From the NCBI GenBank assembly GCA_028571685.1, contig CM053146.1, positions 110,707,431 to 110,771,430 of the forward strand: a DNA stretch of 64,000 nucleotides, in the 5' to 3' direction. Under the pieces are notes generated by a model. That model did no database searches. It was not told the DNA's origin and saw only the letters and a list, made by a program, of their open reading frames with translations. Position numbers and translations under genes: made by a program. Of this stretch, positions 46,037 to 57,300 are shown piece after piece (within the stretch, counting starts at the first letter, position 1; the number at the start of each line of letters is the position of its first letter). This stretch comes from Heterohyrax brucei (taxonomy: Eukaryota; Chordata; Mammalia; Hyracoidea; Procaviidae).

Positions 46037-46071
46037 ATTGCTATGGAAACAGAATGGCAGTACCTCATTGG
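46037..46071 (-). promoter_or_regulatory. Candidate FLACC1 promoter: RFX X-box and CCAAT box
   Basis: On the minus strand a CCAAT box (46071-46067) is followed 16 nt later by GTTTCCATAGCAAT (46050-46037), a good match to the RFX X-box that marks cilium and flagellum genes. It lies about 1.8 kb before the FLACC1 ATG exon. A strong minus-strand donor, AAG|GTAAGC ending at 45600, and a weaker one ending at 45463 could close a 5' UTR exon. The transcription start is not visible. Confidence 0.45.
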
Positions 46072-46352
46072 CTCTGAGCTCTCTGCTCTTTAAAAAAGCT
46101 AGAGCAGCCAGTCAGTTAAGGAATCCTCCAAGGTCTAAATCAGTGACCACCCTCAACAGCAAGGAATTTACACTCCTGACTCTGGTTTTGACTTTTACCA
46201 CCAGCCATAAACAAACAATTTTCAGAGGAAATAGAATTAAATAGCACACTTCGACTTCCTTGGCCTAAGGGAACAGCTGCCATACAGAATCTGTAACAGA
46301 TTTTCAATCCTCTGCTGTTTGTTCACTGTTCACTTGTTCCTGCCCTCAGCAC

Positions 46353-47262
46353 AGCTTGTTGTTGTTAGGTGCCGTGGAGTTGGTTCCAACTCTTGGTAAC
46401 ACCATGAACAGCAGAATGAAATACTGCCTGGTCTTGTGCCATGTCCACCGTCACTCTTATGCTGAAGCCCATTCAATCCATCTCATCGAGGGGCTTCCTC
46501 TTTGTCGCTAACTCTCCACTCTACCAAGCATGATGTCCTTCTCCAGTGACCGATCTTTGCTGACAACGTGTCCAAAGTATGTAAGAGATGGTCTTGCCAT
46601 TTTTGATTCTAAGGAGTACTCTGGTTGTACTTCTTACAGATCTGTTTGTTCTTTTGGCAGTCGGCGGGACAGTCAGCATTCTTCTCCAACACCACAATTC
46701 AAAGGCATCAATTCTTCTTTCTTCTTTGTTCATGGTCCAGCTTTTGCATGCATATGATGCGACTGAAAATACCATGGCTTGGGTCAGGTGCACTTTAGTC
46801 TTCAAGGTGACATCTTTACTTCTGAATACTTTAAAGAGGTCCTTGGCAGATTTTCCCAATGCAATGTGTCTTTTGATTTCTTGACTGCTGCTTCCGTGGA
46901 CATTGACTGTGGACCTAAGTAAAATGAAATCCTTGACAACTTCAATCCTTTCTCCATTTATGACAATGTTGCTTACAGGTCCAGTTATGAGGATTTTTGT
47001 TTGCCTGATGTTGAAGTGCAATCCATGCTGAAGGCTGTGTTCCTTGATCTGCATCAGTGTCTCAAATCTTCTTCACTTCCAGCAAATAAGGTGGTGTCAT
47101 CTGTGTACTCGGGTTGTGAATGGGTCATCCCCCAATCCTGACGCCTTGTTCTTCTTCATAGAATCCAGCTTCTCAGATTATTTGCTCGCCATACAAATTA
47201 AAAAGGTGTGGTGAAAGGATACAACCCTGATGCACACCTTTCCTGACTTGAAACCGTGCCGT
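46353..47262 (-). mobile_element. RTE LINE, 5'-truncated
   Basis: Minus-strand 3' part of the same family as 26530-29715. A 177-codon frame (47054-46521) keeps the C-terminal text (RRIDAFELWCWRRMLTVPPT). Lies upstream of the FLACC1 promoter candidate. Confidence 0.88.
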
Positions 47263-47275
47263 ACAGCTTACAGAT

Positions 47276-47390
47276 GAGTAAATTCAGTTATGGCACAATG
47301 GATCTTATGTTAAGGAATTCACCAGCTGCAGTGGGAGTTCAAGGTGGAGATTTCTAATCTAACAGGTTACATAAGTTTTAATCATTAAAC
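47276..47390 (+). repeat. Copy A of a local ~115-bp duplicate
   Basis: GAATTCACCAGCTGCAGTGG and flanks recur at 48494-48606, about 80% identical. Confidence 0.75.
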
Positions 47391-47583
47391 GTCTCAGTTA
47401 TGTCCTTCCCCCCATGAATTTAATAAGGCTTTAAAGTGTTTACAATTAAACAAACAAACAAGCAAAAACCACCGCAGGGGTCTTTTTTAGTCACCAAAGG
47501 TTTTAGGTGTTTTTTTTTTTTCCTGACTAAAGTTACTCTTCCTCACTATAGAAAAAAACACTTAGATTCCACCACCTCTAAGT

Positions 47584-48000
47584 TTGTCTTACTGTAGAGA
47601 CTTGTATGTCACTGTGCTGCTGGAGGCTATGCCACTGGTACTCCAGATGACAACAGGCTCATCCACGGCAACAGTTTTCAGTACAGCGTCCAGGTCAAGA
47701 CATGCAAGGAAGAAAGACCGGGTAATGTATTTCCAAAAATTAAGCAACGAAACCTTTACGGATTACCACAGAACACTGTCTACTTGTTTGCTTTGGATAT
47801 GTCATCAGGAGGAATTAGTTGCTGGAGGAGAAGTCATGTTTGGTGAAGTAGGGGCCAGCAAGGTCAAGGGAAACCCTTGGTAACATAGCAATGGACTTGA
47901 ACATGCCAGTCAGGGTGATGATGATGCAGGACTGAGCCTAAATTTGTTCTGTTGTATGCAAGGTTGCCATGAGTTAGAGGAGACAGCAGCTATCAATCTA
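47584..48000 (+). mobile_element. Internally deleted RTE (head joined to tail)
   Basis: 47584-47780 matches the RTE 5' region (compare the reverse strand of 29715-29490: CTATGCCACTGGTACTCCAG). 47785-48000 matches the RTE 3' end (TTTGGATATGTCATCAGGAG, reverse strand of 26760-26530). The coding middle is missing. Confidence 0.72.
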
Positions 48001-48239
48001 TTGTCTGTTATAGACTAGTGGCTTTCATTTTTATTTCACTGCAACTCACTTTAAGAAATACATTTTACACATTTTATGAAAGTTCTATGCATTAACACAC
48101 TTATGACCTGTTCTTCTCTTCCATTTTCTTTTCTTTTTTAAAATTAAAGTTGATCGTAACTCACTAGATTGATTTCATGGCTGACTGGTGAGTCACAAAC
48201 TAATTTGTAACATAAAAAGTTTTAAATTTATCTATTATT

Positions 48240-48334
48240 CAACTCTTTACTTACTGTCTATTGTGTGCCAGGCATTGTTGACAGGTGTGTAAGGTTTGGT
48301 TAAGTTCCTGGTCTCAATAGAGCTTCCAATCATA
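48240..48334 (+). mobile_element. L2 remnant
   Basis: TACTGTCTATTGTGTGCCAG GCATTG-type L2 3' text, interrupted by the next SINE. Confidence 0.5.
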
Positions 48335-48475
48335 GAGACAATTCCAACTCATAGCAACCCTATAGGTCAGAGTGGAACTGCCCCACAGTTTCCAAAGGAG
48401 TGACTGGTGGATTTGGACTGCTGACCTTTTGGTTAGCAGACATAACGCTTAACCCACTATGCCACCAGGGTTTTC
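48335..48475 (-). mobile_element. AfroSINE-type SINE, antisense
   Basis: CAATTCCAACTCATAGCAAC tail to ATGCCACCAGGGTTTTCC head. 'CAATAGAGCT' on both sides suggests a target duplication. Confidence 0.9.
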
Positions 48476-48493
48476 CAATAGAGCTCAGAGACA

Positions 48494-48606
48494 AGTAAAT
48501 TCAATATAGCCACAGTGGATCTAAAGCTAGGGAATTCACCAGCTGCAGTGGGAGCTCACAGCAGAGATTCCTAATTTAATGGATCACACAAGTTTTAACC
48601 CCTGGC
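48494..48606 (+). repeat. Copy B of the local ~115-bp duplicate
   Basis: See 47276-47390; shares GAATTCACCAGCTGCAGTGG and flanks. Confidence 0.75.
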
Positions 48607-49194
48607 TGAGAGCTCTCTGCTCTGGATGTGCATGATTAGAAAGGTCACAATGTAGATGAACAATCAGAAGGACCAAGACAGGAGGCAGGGAAACCCGTGG
48701 TGGTGGTCCAGAGAGGCCAAATGGTGGCTTCTACAGAAGAGGCAGCAGTGGCGTCTGAAGAAGAGAAGGCAGTAACACTTGGTAGTTGGATGATGCCATT
48801 TATTGAGATGGGAAAGCCTGGGGGATAAACGGCTTCTAGGGAGCAGGCCATGAGTCAGTGCTGAACTTGCTGAGTTTGAGGTGCCAGGAAGACATCCAAG
48901 TGATGATGTCCAGAACAGTTCATTTCATGTTTCTGGAGCTCAGAATGAACTGGAAAAAGCTTAGAAATCATCAGAGTAAATATTTAAAGCCAAGGAATGT
49001 TCCTTAGGAACAGTCTATATACTGCGATGCGGTAAGTATATACTACATCTAATACAAGATATTGATACCACTGACAGGTACTGTATCTATCATAGATACT
49101 GATAACTCAATATATTGGAAACAGAGATAGAAGTCAATTGCTCAAGGCCCCAAGTCTTTACCCTCATCAAAAAGCTTTTGGGCTTAAATATATT

Positions 49195-49655
49195 GCTGTG
49201 TCCCCCCAGAATGTGTCAGCTGGGATAAGACACGATTCCTACTATTGTGTGAATGTGTTTTGTCTTTTGATGTGATTTGTGTTGTAAATTCATTTCATTA
49301 TGATGATGGCAGTTATATATCTACAAGATTAGCTAGTGTCTTCAGCCAATCTTTTTGAGATACAAAAGAAAAAAGTAAGCAGACAAGACACAGGGACCTC
49401 ACACCAAGAAAGGAGTGCTGGGAGAAGAGCACAACTTTGGACCTGAGGTTCCTGTGCTCAGATGCTCTCAGACTAGGGGAAGACTGATGACAAGGACCTT
49501 CCTCTGAAGCTGACAGAGATGGCTTTCCCCCTTAGCTGACACTCTGAATTTGGACTTGTAGCCTCTAAGCTGTGAAAGAATAAATTTTCCTTTGTTAAAA
49601 TGATCCACTTGTGGTATTTCTGTTACAGCAGCACTAACTGGCTAAGATCTAGTCA
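49195..49655 (+). mobile_element. Unnamed interspersed repeat (LTR/MLT-like), copy 1
   Basis: AGGGGAAGACTGATGACAAG, GTGAAAGAATAAATTTTCC and GTATTTCTGTTACAGCAGCA; related to 62215-62755. The end resembles MLT/MST LTRs. Not internally coding. Confidence 0.6.
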
Positions 49656-49816
49656 TGGTTATTTGTGAAAGGGAACACAGTTAGAGATGCTGGGAATATC
49701 ACTACAGTTCATAGCAAAGAAGTAGAGTTTCACGCTTATTTATTCCTCCAAAATGTTCATAATTCTGAGTTAAAAAAACAGCAATTGTGATCATACAGAA
49801 TAACAAAGGACATTTT

Positions 49817-49822
49817 TTTATT
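49817..49822 (-). terminator. Polyadenylation signal AATAAA, TRAK2 (candidate)
   Basis: Plus-strand TTTATT. Other minus-strand AATAAA motifs occur upstream (e.g. near 50026 and 51725), so alternative ends are possible. Confidence 0.45.
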
Positions 49823-51289
49823 ATTACAGTACAATTTTCAAATTTATTGCCAACAGCTTCTAAATAGCTAAGGATGTCAACATTATATTGCAGATGACAG
49901 GAAAAGAACTGCTTCATATTTCCTGACTATTCCACAGCTCACAATCTGTGTATCAATGGATTGAGACTTTTCAGTGATGCCATTTTGCTAAGGAAATAAT
50001 ATGGTATACAGAGACACTGTGTATTTATTTTTTAATACCTAAAAAGTACAACAAGGAATCTGTTAATTTTTGAAGTCTGCTGTTGGCTTGTTTTGTGTAT
50101 GTTAGTTTGACAAATACAGGCTGTTTTCTGTATCAAAAACAACATAATGGAAAGACCTAGGGCAGTATTGTTTACATCTGTGAAAAGTACTGGGACAAAA
50201 ACACAGGCAGATATGAGGAAATTTAAGAAGGTTCTCACGTTTATTACCTGATTTACATTTAATGAAGCAAAGGCAGGTACACAAAGAGCTCTTTCACAAA
50301 GTTCAGAGGTCCCAGACACCTAATGGTATTGTTTCCCTGGCTGAGGGCACAGTGCAGCTATGCCCACTCCTGGGCAGCTGTGTTCTGCAACACAGCCCTC
50401 TGTGTATGACACATTGCTGCTGCTGTGTTGCCCATGAAGGACACGCCTGCAGGCATCTGACAGCAAAGAAGGGGACTATTCAACACTAACAGCCCAATTT
50501 CCAGGCTCCGAAAGGCAGTGTCACTAACCAGCAACAATTACTCATGTGCTAGGGTGGTCAGAGAGAAGAAGCAGCGTTGAACACTGAGAAGTGGCTCCTA
50601 TGAGCTACTTCTAACTTCTTTCCTTCCCTTGCCAAAGACTGTGCTGTAAGTCATATCAACGGCATACATAACACAAAACTTTTTTAAAAGCTACTTTAAC
50701 AACGGTCATTAACTTCTCCCTACAACTCACTCCTAAGGCTACATACACATGATTTGGGACCATTAATAATTTAAAATTATTTTTTAATAGACAAAACTTT
50801 GAATTCTGAGCTCTCAAAGATATCCTTCATATTGTTTACTAGGATACTCAGAAATACCTGAGATATAATCACAGAAAATCTTGTTGAAGGAGGTGAGGAT
50901 TAAAAAAAAGTCCCAAGCCTAGGGTTTCCTATTGTGGTAAGAAAATACATACATAGTTGATGTTATGGAAAAAATTAAATACCAGCAGTACCAAAGAATG
51001 AGACCGGTCAGGGGAGGAGGAACTTGCTGGAAGGATTCAGTCTCTCTTAGCACACCTTGAAGATAATTCTGTTACAACAGATTTTTAGGCTGTACCAAAA
51101 AAGTCATTTTTAGGTGAAACGCCCAAAGTGCCCAAACCTAATTTCTAAACAAGGATTTCTTTCTAGAGACAAACAGGCACCGGCACTGAATTATTGTTCC
51201 TGGTGGAACACTAACATCAACCTAGTTTTCAAACACTTGACTCTGACTCTCTTCCATCAGGATGTATTTGGCTCATTTCCCTAGACCAA

Positions 51290-51488
51290 ACGTGTTTCCA
51301 GTGAGTCAATCCTGACTCACAGTGACCTTACAGGACTGGGTAGAACTGCCGCATAGGGCTCCAAGGCTGAACTCTTTACAGAAGCAGACTGTCACGTCTT
51401 TCTCCTTGGGTGCATCTGGGAGGTTCAAATCACTGGCTTTTCGGTTAGCAGCCCAGGGCTTACCCAGCTGGGCCACCACAGATCTGTC
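51290..51488 (-). mobile_element. AfroSINE (longer subfamily), antisense, in the TRAK2 3' UTR
   Basis: ATCCTGACTCACAGTGACCT tail, GCTGAACTCTTTACAGAAGC body, GGGCCACCACA head. Same sequence orientation as the transcript is sense, because TRAK2 is also on the minus strand. Confidence 0.85.
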
Positions 51489-53695
51489 ATGTCCTGCCTC
51501 CACTCAACAGCAATGACCTCATGGGCTCAGTTAAGCATCAGTTATAATGGGATACTTCATACTACACTCTGGTCCTACCTTCTTCTTTTTCCTGACATTT
51601 CTTGGAAACTGTTAATTGTCCAGGCAACAGGAAGAACAGTTTCTTAGAAAACGAATAAAAAGCTTTAAGACAGACTGAAGCAAGCACCTGAGAGTACCTT
51701 ATGAAATAGAAACTCACATGCTATTTATTAAAAGGTGAACTGAATATTTTGGAAATTGAGACAACAGTAATTTTTCTGTGTGGTGCCTACCACACTCATG
51801 GAGACTCACATTGGCTCACAGAGCTACTGGAATCCTTTCCAAACATGTATGTAGGTGTATGCTCTGCTGACCTCAGCACGACTGAGTAGGGGGAAGAGAA
51901 AGGGGAGAAGACATTTTCATATTCTGAGGAACTTATTTGGAAAATTTTTATCAAAAAGTTATAAAAGGGATGGAAAAGTCACACACCTTTACCACTGCCT
52001 GCATCCTGGTTTTTCCATCTCTTTGGGCTCACAGCTCTCATGCAGGAGAAGAGTGTCATGGGGAGACAGGGAGGACGCCCAGCCTCCTTGCCTGGGAATA
52101 GGTACAGTAACGGCAGCCCCATAGGTATGAGCAAAACAAGTCAACAATTCTTCAGGGGAAACTGCCTTTCAGTGAAGTCAGGACAAAGGACCAAAACATT
52201 TGCAAATTAAGCACCAAAATAATCAAGGAATATTCATCGCTCACCCCCACCCCCAGTTTTAAAAAATACTGTTTAATCAGCTCCCTCACTCGTCTTCTCT
52301 CCATCATGTCTTTTACATAATGATAACCCTGACTATAGAAAGCTGATGAAGAGCAGATCTTGATCAACAACGCTCAGAAAGCAGATCTTCTGCTTCTTCC
52401 CAGCTCAGAGCCTACGTCACACTGCTGACTGCTGAAATCTAATACCAGTCTCACTTTGCCATTTCAAGTTTGCCAGAAAGAAAAAAAACCAAGTTCTCTG
52501 ACCTTCCCTTTAACAAGTTCATTTGGAAATTCTACAGAAGTCAAGAACAAGTAGATGGATTTTAATTTTATTTTATATTTTTTAAAAAAAAGACACAATC
52601 TCAAAGCAAGCACCTGGGTTTTACTTCAGTTTATAATTTAATGTGCCTGAGAATTTTTGTGCAAATACATGTCATCTTTCTTAAAAATATGCATAGCACA
52701 CTTTGGAAAAAATTAATTGCAACCAACTTTCCTTACAAAAAATTTTTATATATATAAATATACAACATTCCCTAATTCCTATTGATTGCACTTCTGGTTT
52801 AGTTCCTTCCAGTGTCCAAGGAAATCTGAAAGACATACAATTATGTTCATACTCCTTGGCCACTGTAATTCTTCAGAAGAAATACTCTGGAAACATGTTT
52901 CCTTGGTTCTAATATAACCAGATCTTTCTTCTTCTTAAAAGTAAAATCCTCCCAGCCTCCCCCTACCCCATGTTGGGTTTTTTTTTGAGTGTGTATATTG
53001 TATAAAAATACAAATTTAAAAAACAAACAACCATATGCCTTCATTAATTGCAAATACAAAAGGAATCTGGGTAATATTTGTGCTCCCAGTGGCACAAAGG
53101 CCTGAAAACAAGGAGAAAGGGAGTCACTCCTTCTGACTTTAAGCAAAAAGGTAAAATTCCTTCTTTTGCTAGGGCCGTGAGCATACTGCTTGACACATAA
53201 TTGAACCAGACGTCAATAGGGGAAAATATACTGTCTCAGTAACACACAGCTAACCTTCAGAATGGCTTTCTTTAGCCAGCAGTCAAAACTGCTCCTTCTC
53301 TCTCCCCAGCTCTCTGACGTGGGTTGGAACTCCCTGCTTATACTTCCCAGAAGTAAATGTGCTAGCAAATTCAGCACTTCTGGTATGTTTCATTATTATT
53401 GAATTCATTTTCTTATTCACTTTTTAAGACAAGAAAGTCTAACCAAAGGAGTGCATTAAATTTTTCTTTCTTTTATATCTCCAAACACTCACGGTCCTTT
53501 TGTAAATTTAATGTACCAGACCTGGTCCATTAGGGCCCCATGCAATTCAGTTTCCATCCCTCCACTCTCCCCTTTCCACATTCACAATCCTTCAACGACA
53601 TTCCTTTACGTTCAAGTCAGACTAGCCCCCATACGCCAGCGCATGCCTGTCCTTCCGGTGCTAATCTGTCCGTGAGGTCAGTTAACTGCTGAGCC

Positions 53696-54383
53696 TCAGT
53701 CCTCCTTTAGGACACCCATTTTGGGTGAGGATGTGCCAACTGGGGTTCCAAAGCCAATCATCATGACGGGAAGACTCTGATTCCTTCTTAGTCCACCTAG
53801 TAAGTTGCTACCCGAATTTAAATAAACAGCAGAGTCTGGTTTTTGATGTCCAATTTCTGCCTCTTTGCGTCTTCCATTCTCCCGCGTATCAGGGGTTTTG
53901 ACCACTCTGGCTATCCCCAGTCTCTTCAGTCTGTCCACTAAATTCATCTTCAGCTGGCCAATATCAGGAGGGTTCCGGGAAGGTCGCAAGCCATACATTT
54001 CCTGGAGGAATGTTTCAGCAGGCCGAGAGGCCAAAAAATTTTCAGAGACATGTGCTCGAGGTTCAAAAGGCAAAGGAGAAGGACACGGTGAGTGAGAAGG
54101 TGAATTTGGTGGAGTGGAAGGAATAGCCAGGGTTTTAGGGGGAGGCTGGAGGATGGTGTTCTCCAAAACCGAGCCGTGGTATACTTTAGCAGAGATGCCT
54201 CGTTCCTGTAGAAGTTTGGCCAAGCTCATGGTGCTGCTGAAGGTTACCGTAGAATCTCGTCGGTTGGTAATGGATTCACCAATGCTGAGTCGATACGACA
54301 CGGCAGGAGAGTTCACTGCTGGGCTTGAGGAACTGCTTCCACCGCTTCTGCTGCTTCCACAGGATAATGAAGGGAATCCAGAA
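53696..54383 (-). CDS. TRAK2: TRAK2 last coding exon
   Basis: Acceptor tttccttcaag; 688 nt, open to a TGA at 53698-53696. Ser-rich start (GFPSLSCGSSRSGGSSSSSP), then SLAKLLQERGISAKVYHG, a Pro/Ser-rich stretch, FLQEMYGLRPSRNPPDIGQL and the C terminus GTSSPKMGVLKED. Confidence 0.97.
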
Positions 54384-57300
54384 CTTGAAGGAAAAAAAAG
54401 GCAGGAGAGACGGTTTAGGAATAACAAGCAATATCCAAGTCAGCAATTAATTACAATAGCCATCATTAGTCAAGATAGAGAGAGTGACAGCATCACATCA
54501 GTAACAACACCCTGTAAAACAGACTTATGTAGTAAAAATTCTGATTTGATACTTCATTATTTATAACTGCGATTTAATTATTAACTCACTGAAACATTTC
54601 AACAGAATGGGAAAATGTTGCTGTATCTTAAATTTTAACACTTAAATATTCTTAAATTTGAACTCAATGTATCTCTGTGGGAATTCAACTGAATTTTATG
54701 ACAGAGATTTTAAAAATTTAGACTAAAGAAGTCAATCTTGAGAAATTTTGATTAGTATATCAATTCAAAAGTATGGATTACACCAAGAGACAACAAATTA
54801 TGGGTAAATAATTCCTCAACTTTTAAAAAGGGAAACGAAGTATGAACTAAAAATACTGCAACAGAAGGACACAATATCCTGCAGGTGGTCAAGGTGAATG
54901 TTGAGTTCATGTATGACTGACATTTTAGATACGTGGTGCTGGAGTGCAATGATGGTAATTCTTTGGCTAATTTCACCCCCCTGGTGGTAGGTAGCATAGT
55001 GGCTAAGAGTTTGACTGCTAACCAAAAGGTCAGCAGTTCAAATCTACCAGGTGCTCCTTGGAAACCCAATGGGGCAATTCTAGTGTCCTATACAATCACT
55101 GTAAGTTGGAATCGACTTGAGAACAGTGGCTTTGGGGGTAGGGGGGTGATTGTTATCCAGATTTCATAGATAAACTTACACTTCAACACAAAATAACTCA
55201 ACTCAGTATATCAAGATTTGTAAAGAGAACAAACAAAATGCAAATGGAGGATTAATAAATAAACTTTCTAGAATACCAAATCATATAAAAGAGGCAAAAT
55301 TCAAACAAGTCTGACTCCAAGCTCCTTGGCCAAACCAGTCCAATTGAACACATCTGACTTGTACAGCATCTACAGTGCACAGCACAGTTTATGTGTACTC
55401 CTATGTGTACCCCCCGTCTCCCACCTCTCGCCTTCCACCCTGATGCAGAGCTGCCTGTCCTTTCCCAAACCATACACTCAGTATGATGACAGCAGCCTGA
55501 ACTGACAGTCCCTTCAGGAAACAATCTGATAAAACACGCCGTATTATTCATTACAGGAACAATGTAGAAATGTCTGTTCACTGCAGACTTTATCACCCAA
55601 ATGCTTCCCTAAACAACTGATTCGCTACTCTGTGATAGACCCTGTTAATCTTAATCTTATTTCCCTCCAAAATGGCAGCCAGAAAGTTAATTTGTGGCTC
55701 ACTCACCTTCAGCTACAGAAGGCTTTATAGGACAACTGATATGCTGGTTTATTCCTCTCTCCATTTGTATCACTACTTGATTCCTCTTCCTTCTCTACCA
55801 GTTAAGATTATTCCCTGTAGCTCTCTACTGAAAGTTACCTCAGCTGTTTCTGAGAACTGGCAGGACAGAAACAGCAGCAATGTGGCTTAGTAAAATCTCC
55901 AGATGATATGACAGAACATCCCTGTTCTAGCCCCAGCTGCGTTGTTCACTAGCTCTCAGCCTTTGGCGCTGGGTTCAGTTACCTGAAGTTTTTGTGCCTG
56001 TTTCTTGCCTGCCTACTTTAAATAGTTATAATGGCCAAATGAAAAAATACAGTGTGTAAATACTCTAAAGACCAAATATTACAGAACATTTATCAAAATT
56101 CTGGGAATTCAAATGAATGCAATTTTTACAAAAGTGATGAAAACGTCGTGGAGGAAAGCAGCAAGGCCCCAGATGGCCCAGATTGTTACCTGGGAGTGAC
56201 CTGAGTGATGTCAGAGGGATGCAGTATCCTACAGGTGGTAAAGGTGAATGTCGAGTTCGTGCATGACAGACACTTCCCTGGGTTGGAGGCTGCAGCTGAA
56301 GTTCAGATTGTCAGGGAATAAAACACAAAATTGAAAAGGTTAGGTTGGTAATGGAAAGAGTTCATCATTATTTCCCAGTAACACAGTGTTTATCAAATGT
56401 CTTTTCTACTCAAGATCCCCAAATTCAGAAATAAAGCATACATGAGGATTATACTACAGAATGATGCAGGTGGTGTGTGTACTTTACAGTTTAATGTATA
56501 CATGAGGCTGTCCTACTGGTTTCTTTTTAGAGGGGAGAGAAAAGGGTGAAGAGGAAGGGACAAGTGTTGGTTGAGTGGATACTAGAAGCAAAGTATAGAA
56601 ACAAAGAGGGTGCTGTCACAGGATGAGGAGAGCAGACAGAGTTGCATAAAGGTGGGTGCTTGGGGTTTTATATGCCAAACTGACTTGGATTGCAAACTTT
56701 TACTTAATCACAATAAAAAAATATATTGTGCTAGCATCAACTCATTAGCATATAGCTCAATCCTTCAATACTTTAAAACTATAAACCAAAAGGTATAACA
56801 GCTTAGAAATGAAAGATAAACACACACTTATAAAAACCATTAAAAAAAAATCAAGATCTGACTATCCAATCTATCTAGCCAACCTGTATCTATTCCAGTG
56901 ACTCTTAAACTGTGGTCTGCAGGCCCCTTCAGATGCTACAGGGCAATATTATCTTCAGCGTAATTTTCCACTACTGACATTTGTACTGAAAAATCAATGT
57001 GGGTAATAACTACTGCTGTCTTAGCACAAATCAAGGCAATAGTACCAAGTAGAACAAGTGTTTTTCACTGTCATGTACAGGTAAAAAGAAAAAGAAAAGA
57101 AAAATCCAGCTTCACCTAAGAAGGTCTATGATGAAGCAGTAAAAATAATTTCTTAAATCTTGCCTCCTGAATCTTTTTCACATTCCGTGTGATGAAATGG
57201 GAACTATGTATCACACACTTCCACTACATACTGAGATACATTGGTTATGCAGTGGAGAAGCACTTGGGCAATTGTATGACTTGAGATTTTTTCATGGAAT

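Larger units (their letters stand above)
49800..53695 (-). other. TRAK2: TRAK2 3' UTR (probable, about 3.9 kb)
   Basis: A/T-rich and nearly repeat-free, with one antisense AfroSINE at about 51290-51488, and no credible coding frame. It runs from the stop to a minus-strand AATAAA. TRAK2 mRNAs are known to carry a long 3' UTR; the end here is inferred. Confidence 0.55.

Noticed and set aside
45772-46068. 98-codon minus-strand frame at the FLACC1 promoter candidate
   Set aside because: It begins between the CCAAT box and the X-box and shows no motif; more likely 5' UTR or promoter than coding.
46521-47054. 177-codon frame that looks like a conserved gene
   Set aside because: The text (DAFELWCWRRML) is the C terminus of an RTE LINE protein, truncated and lacking the RT core.
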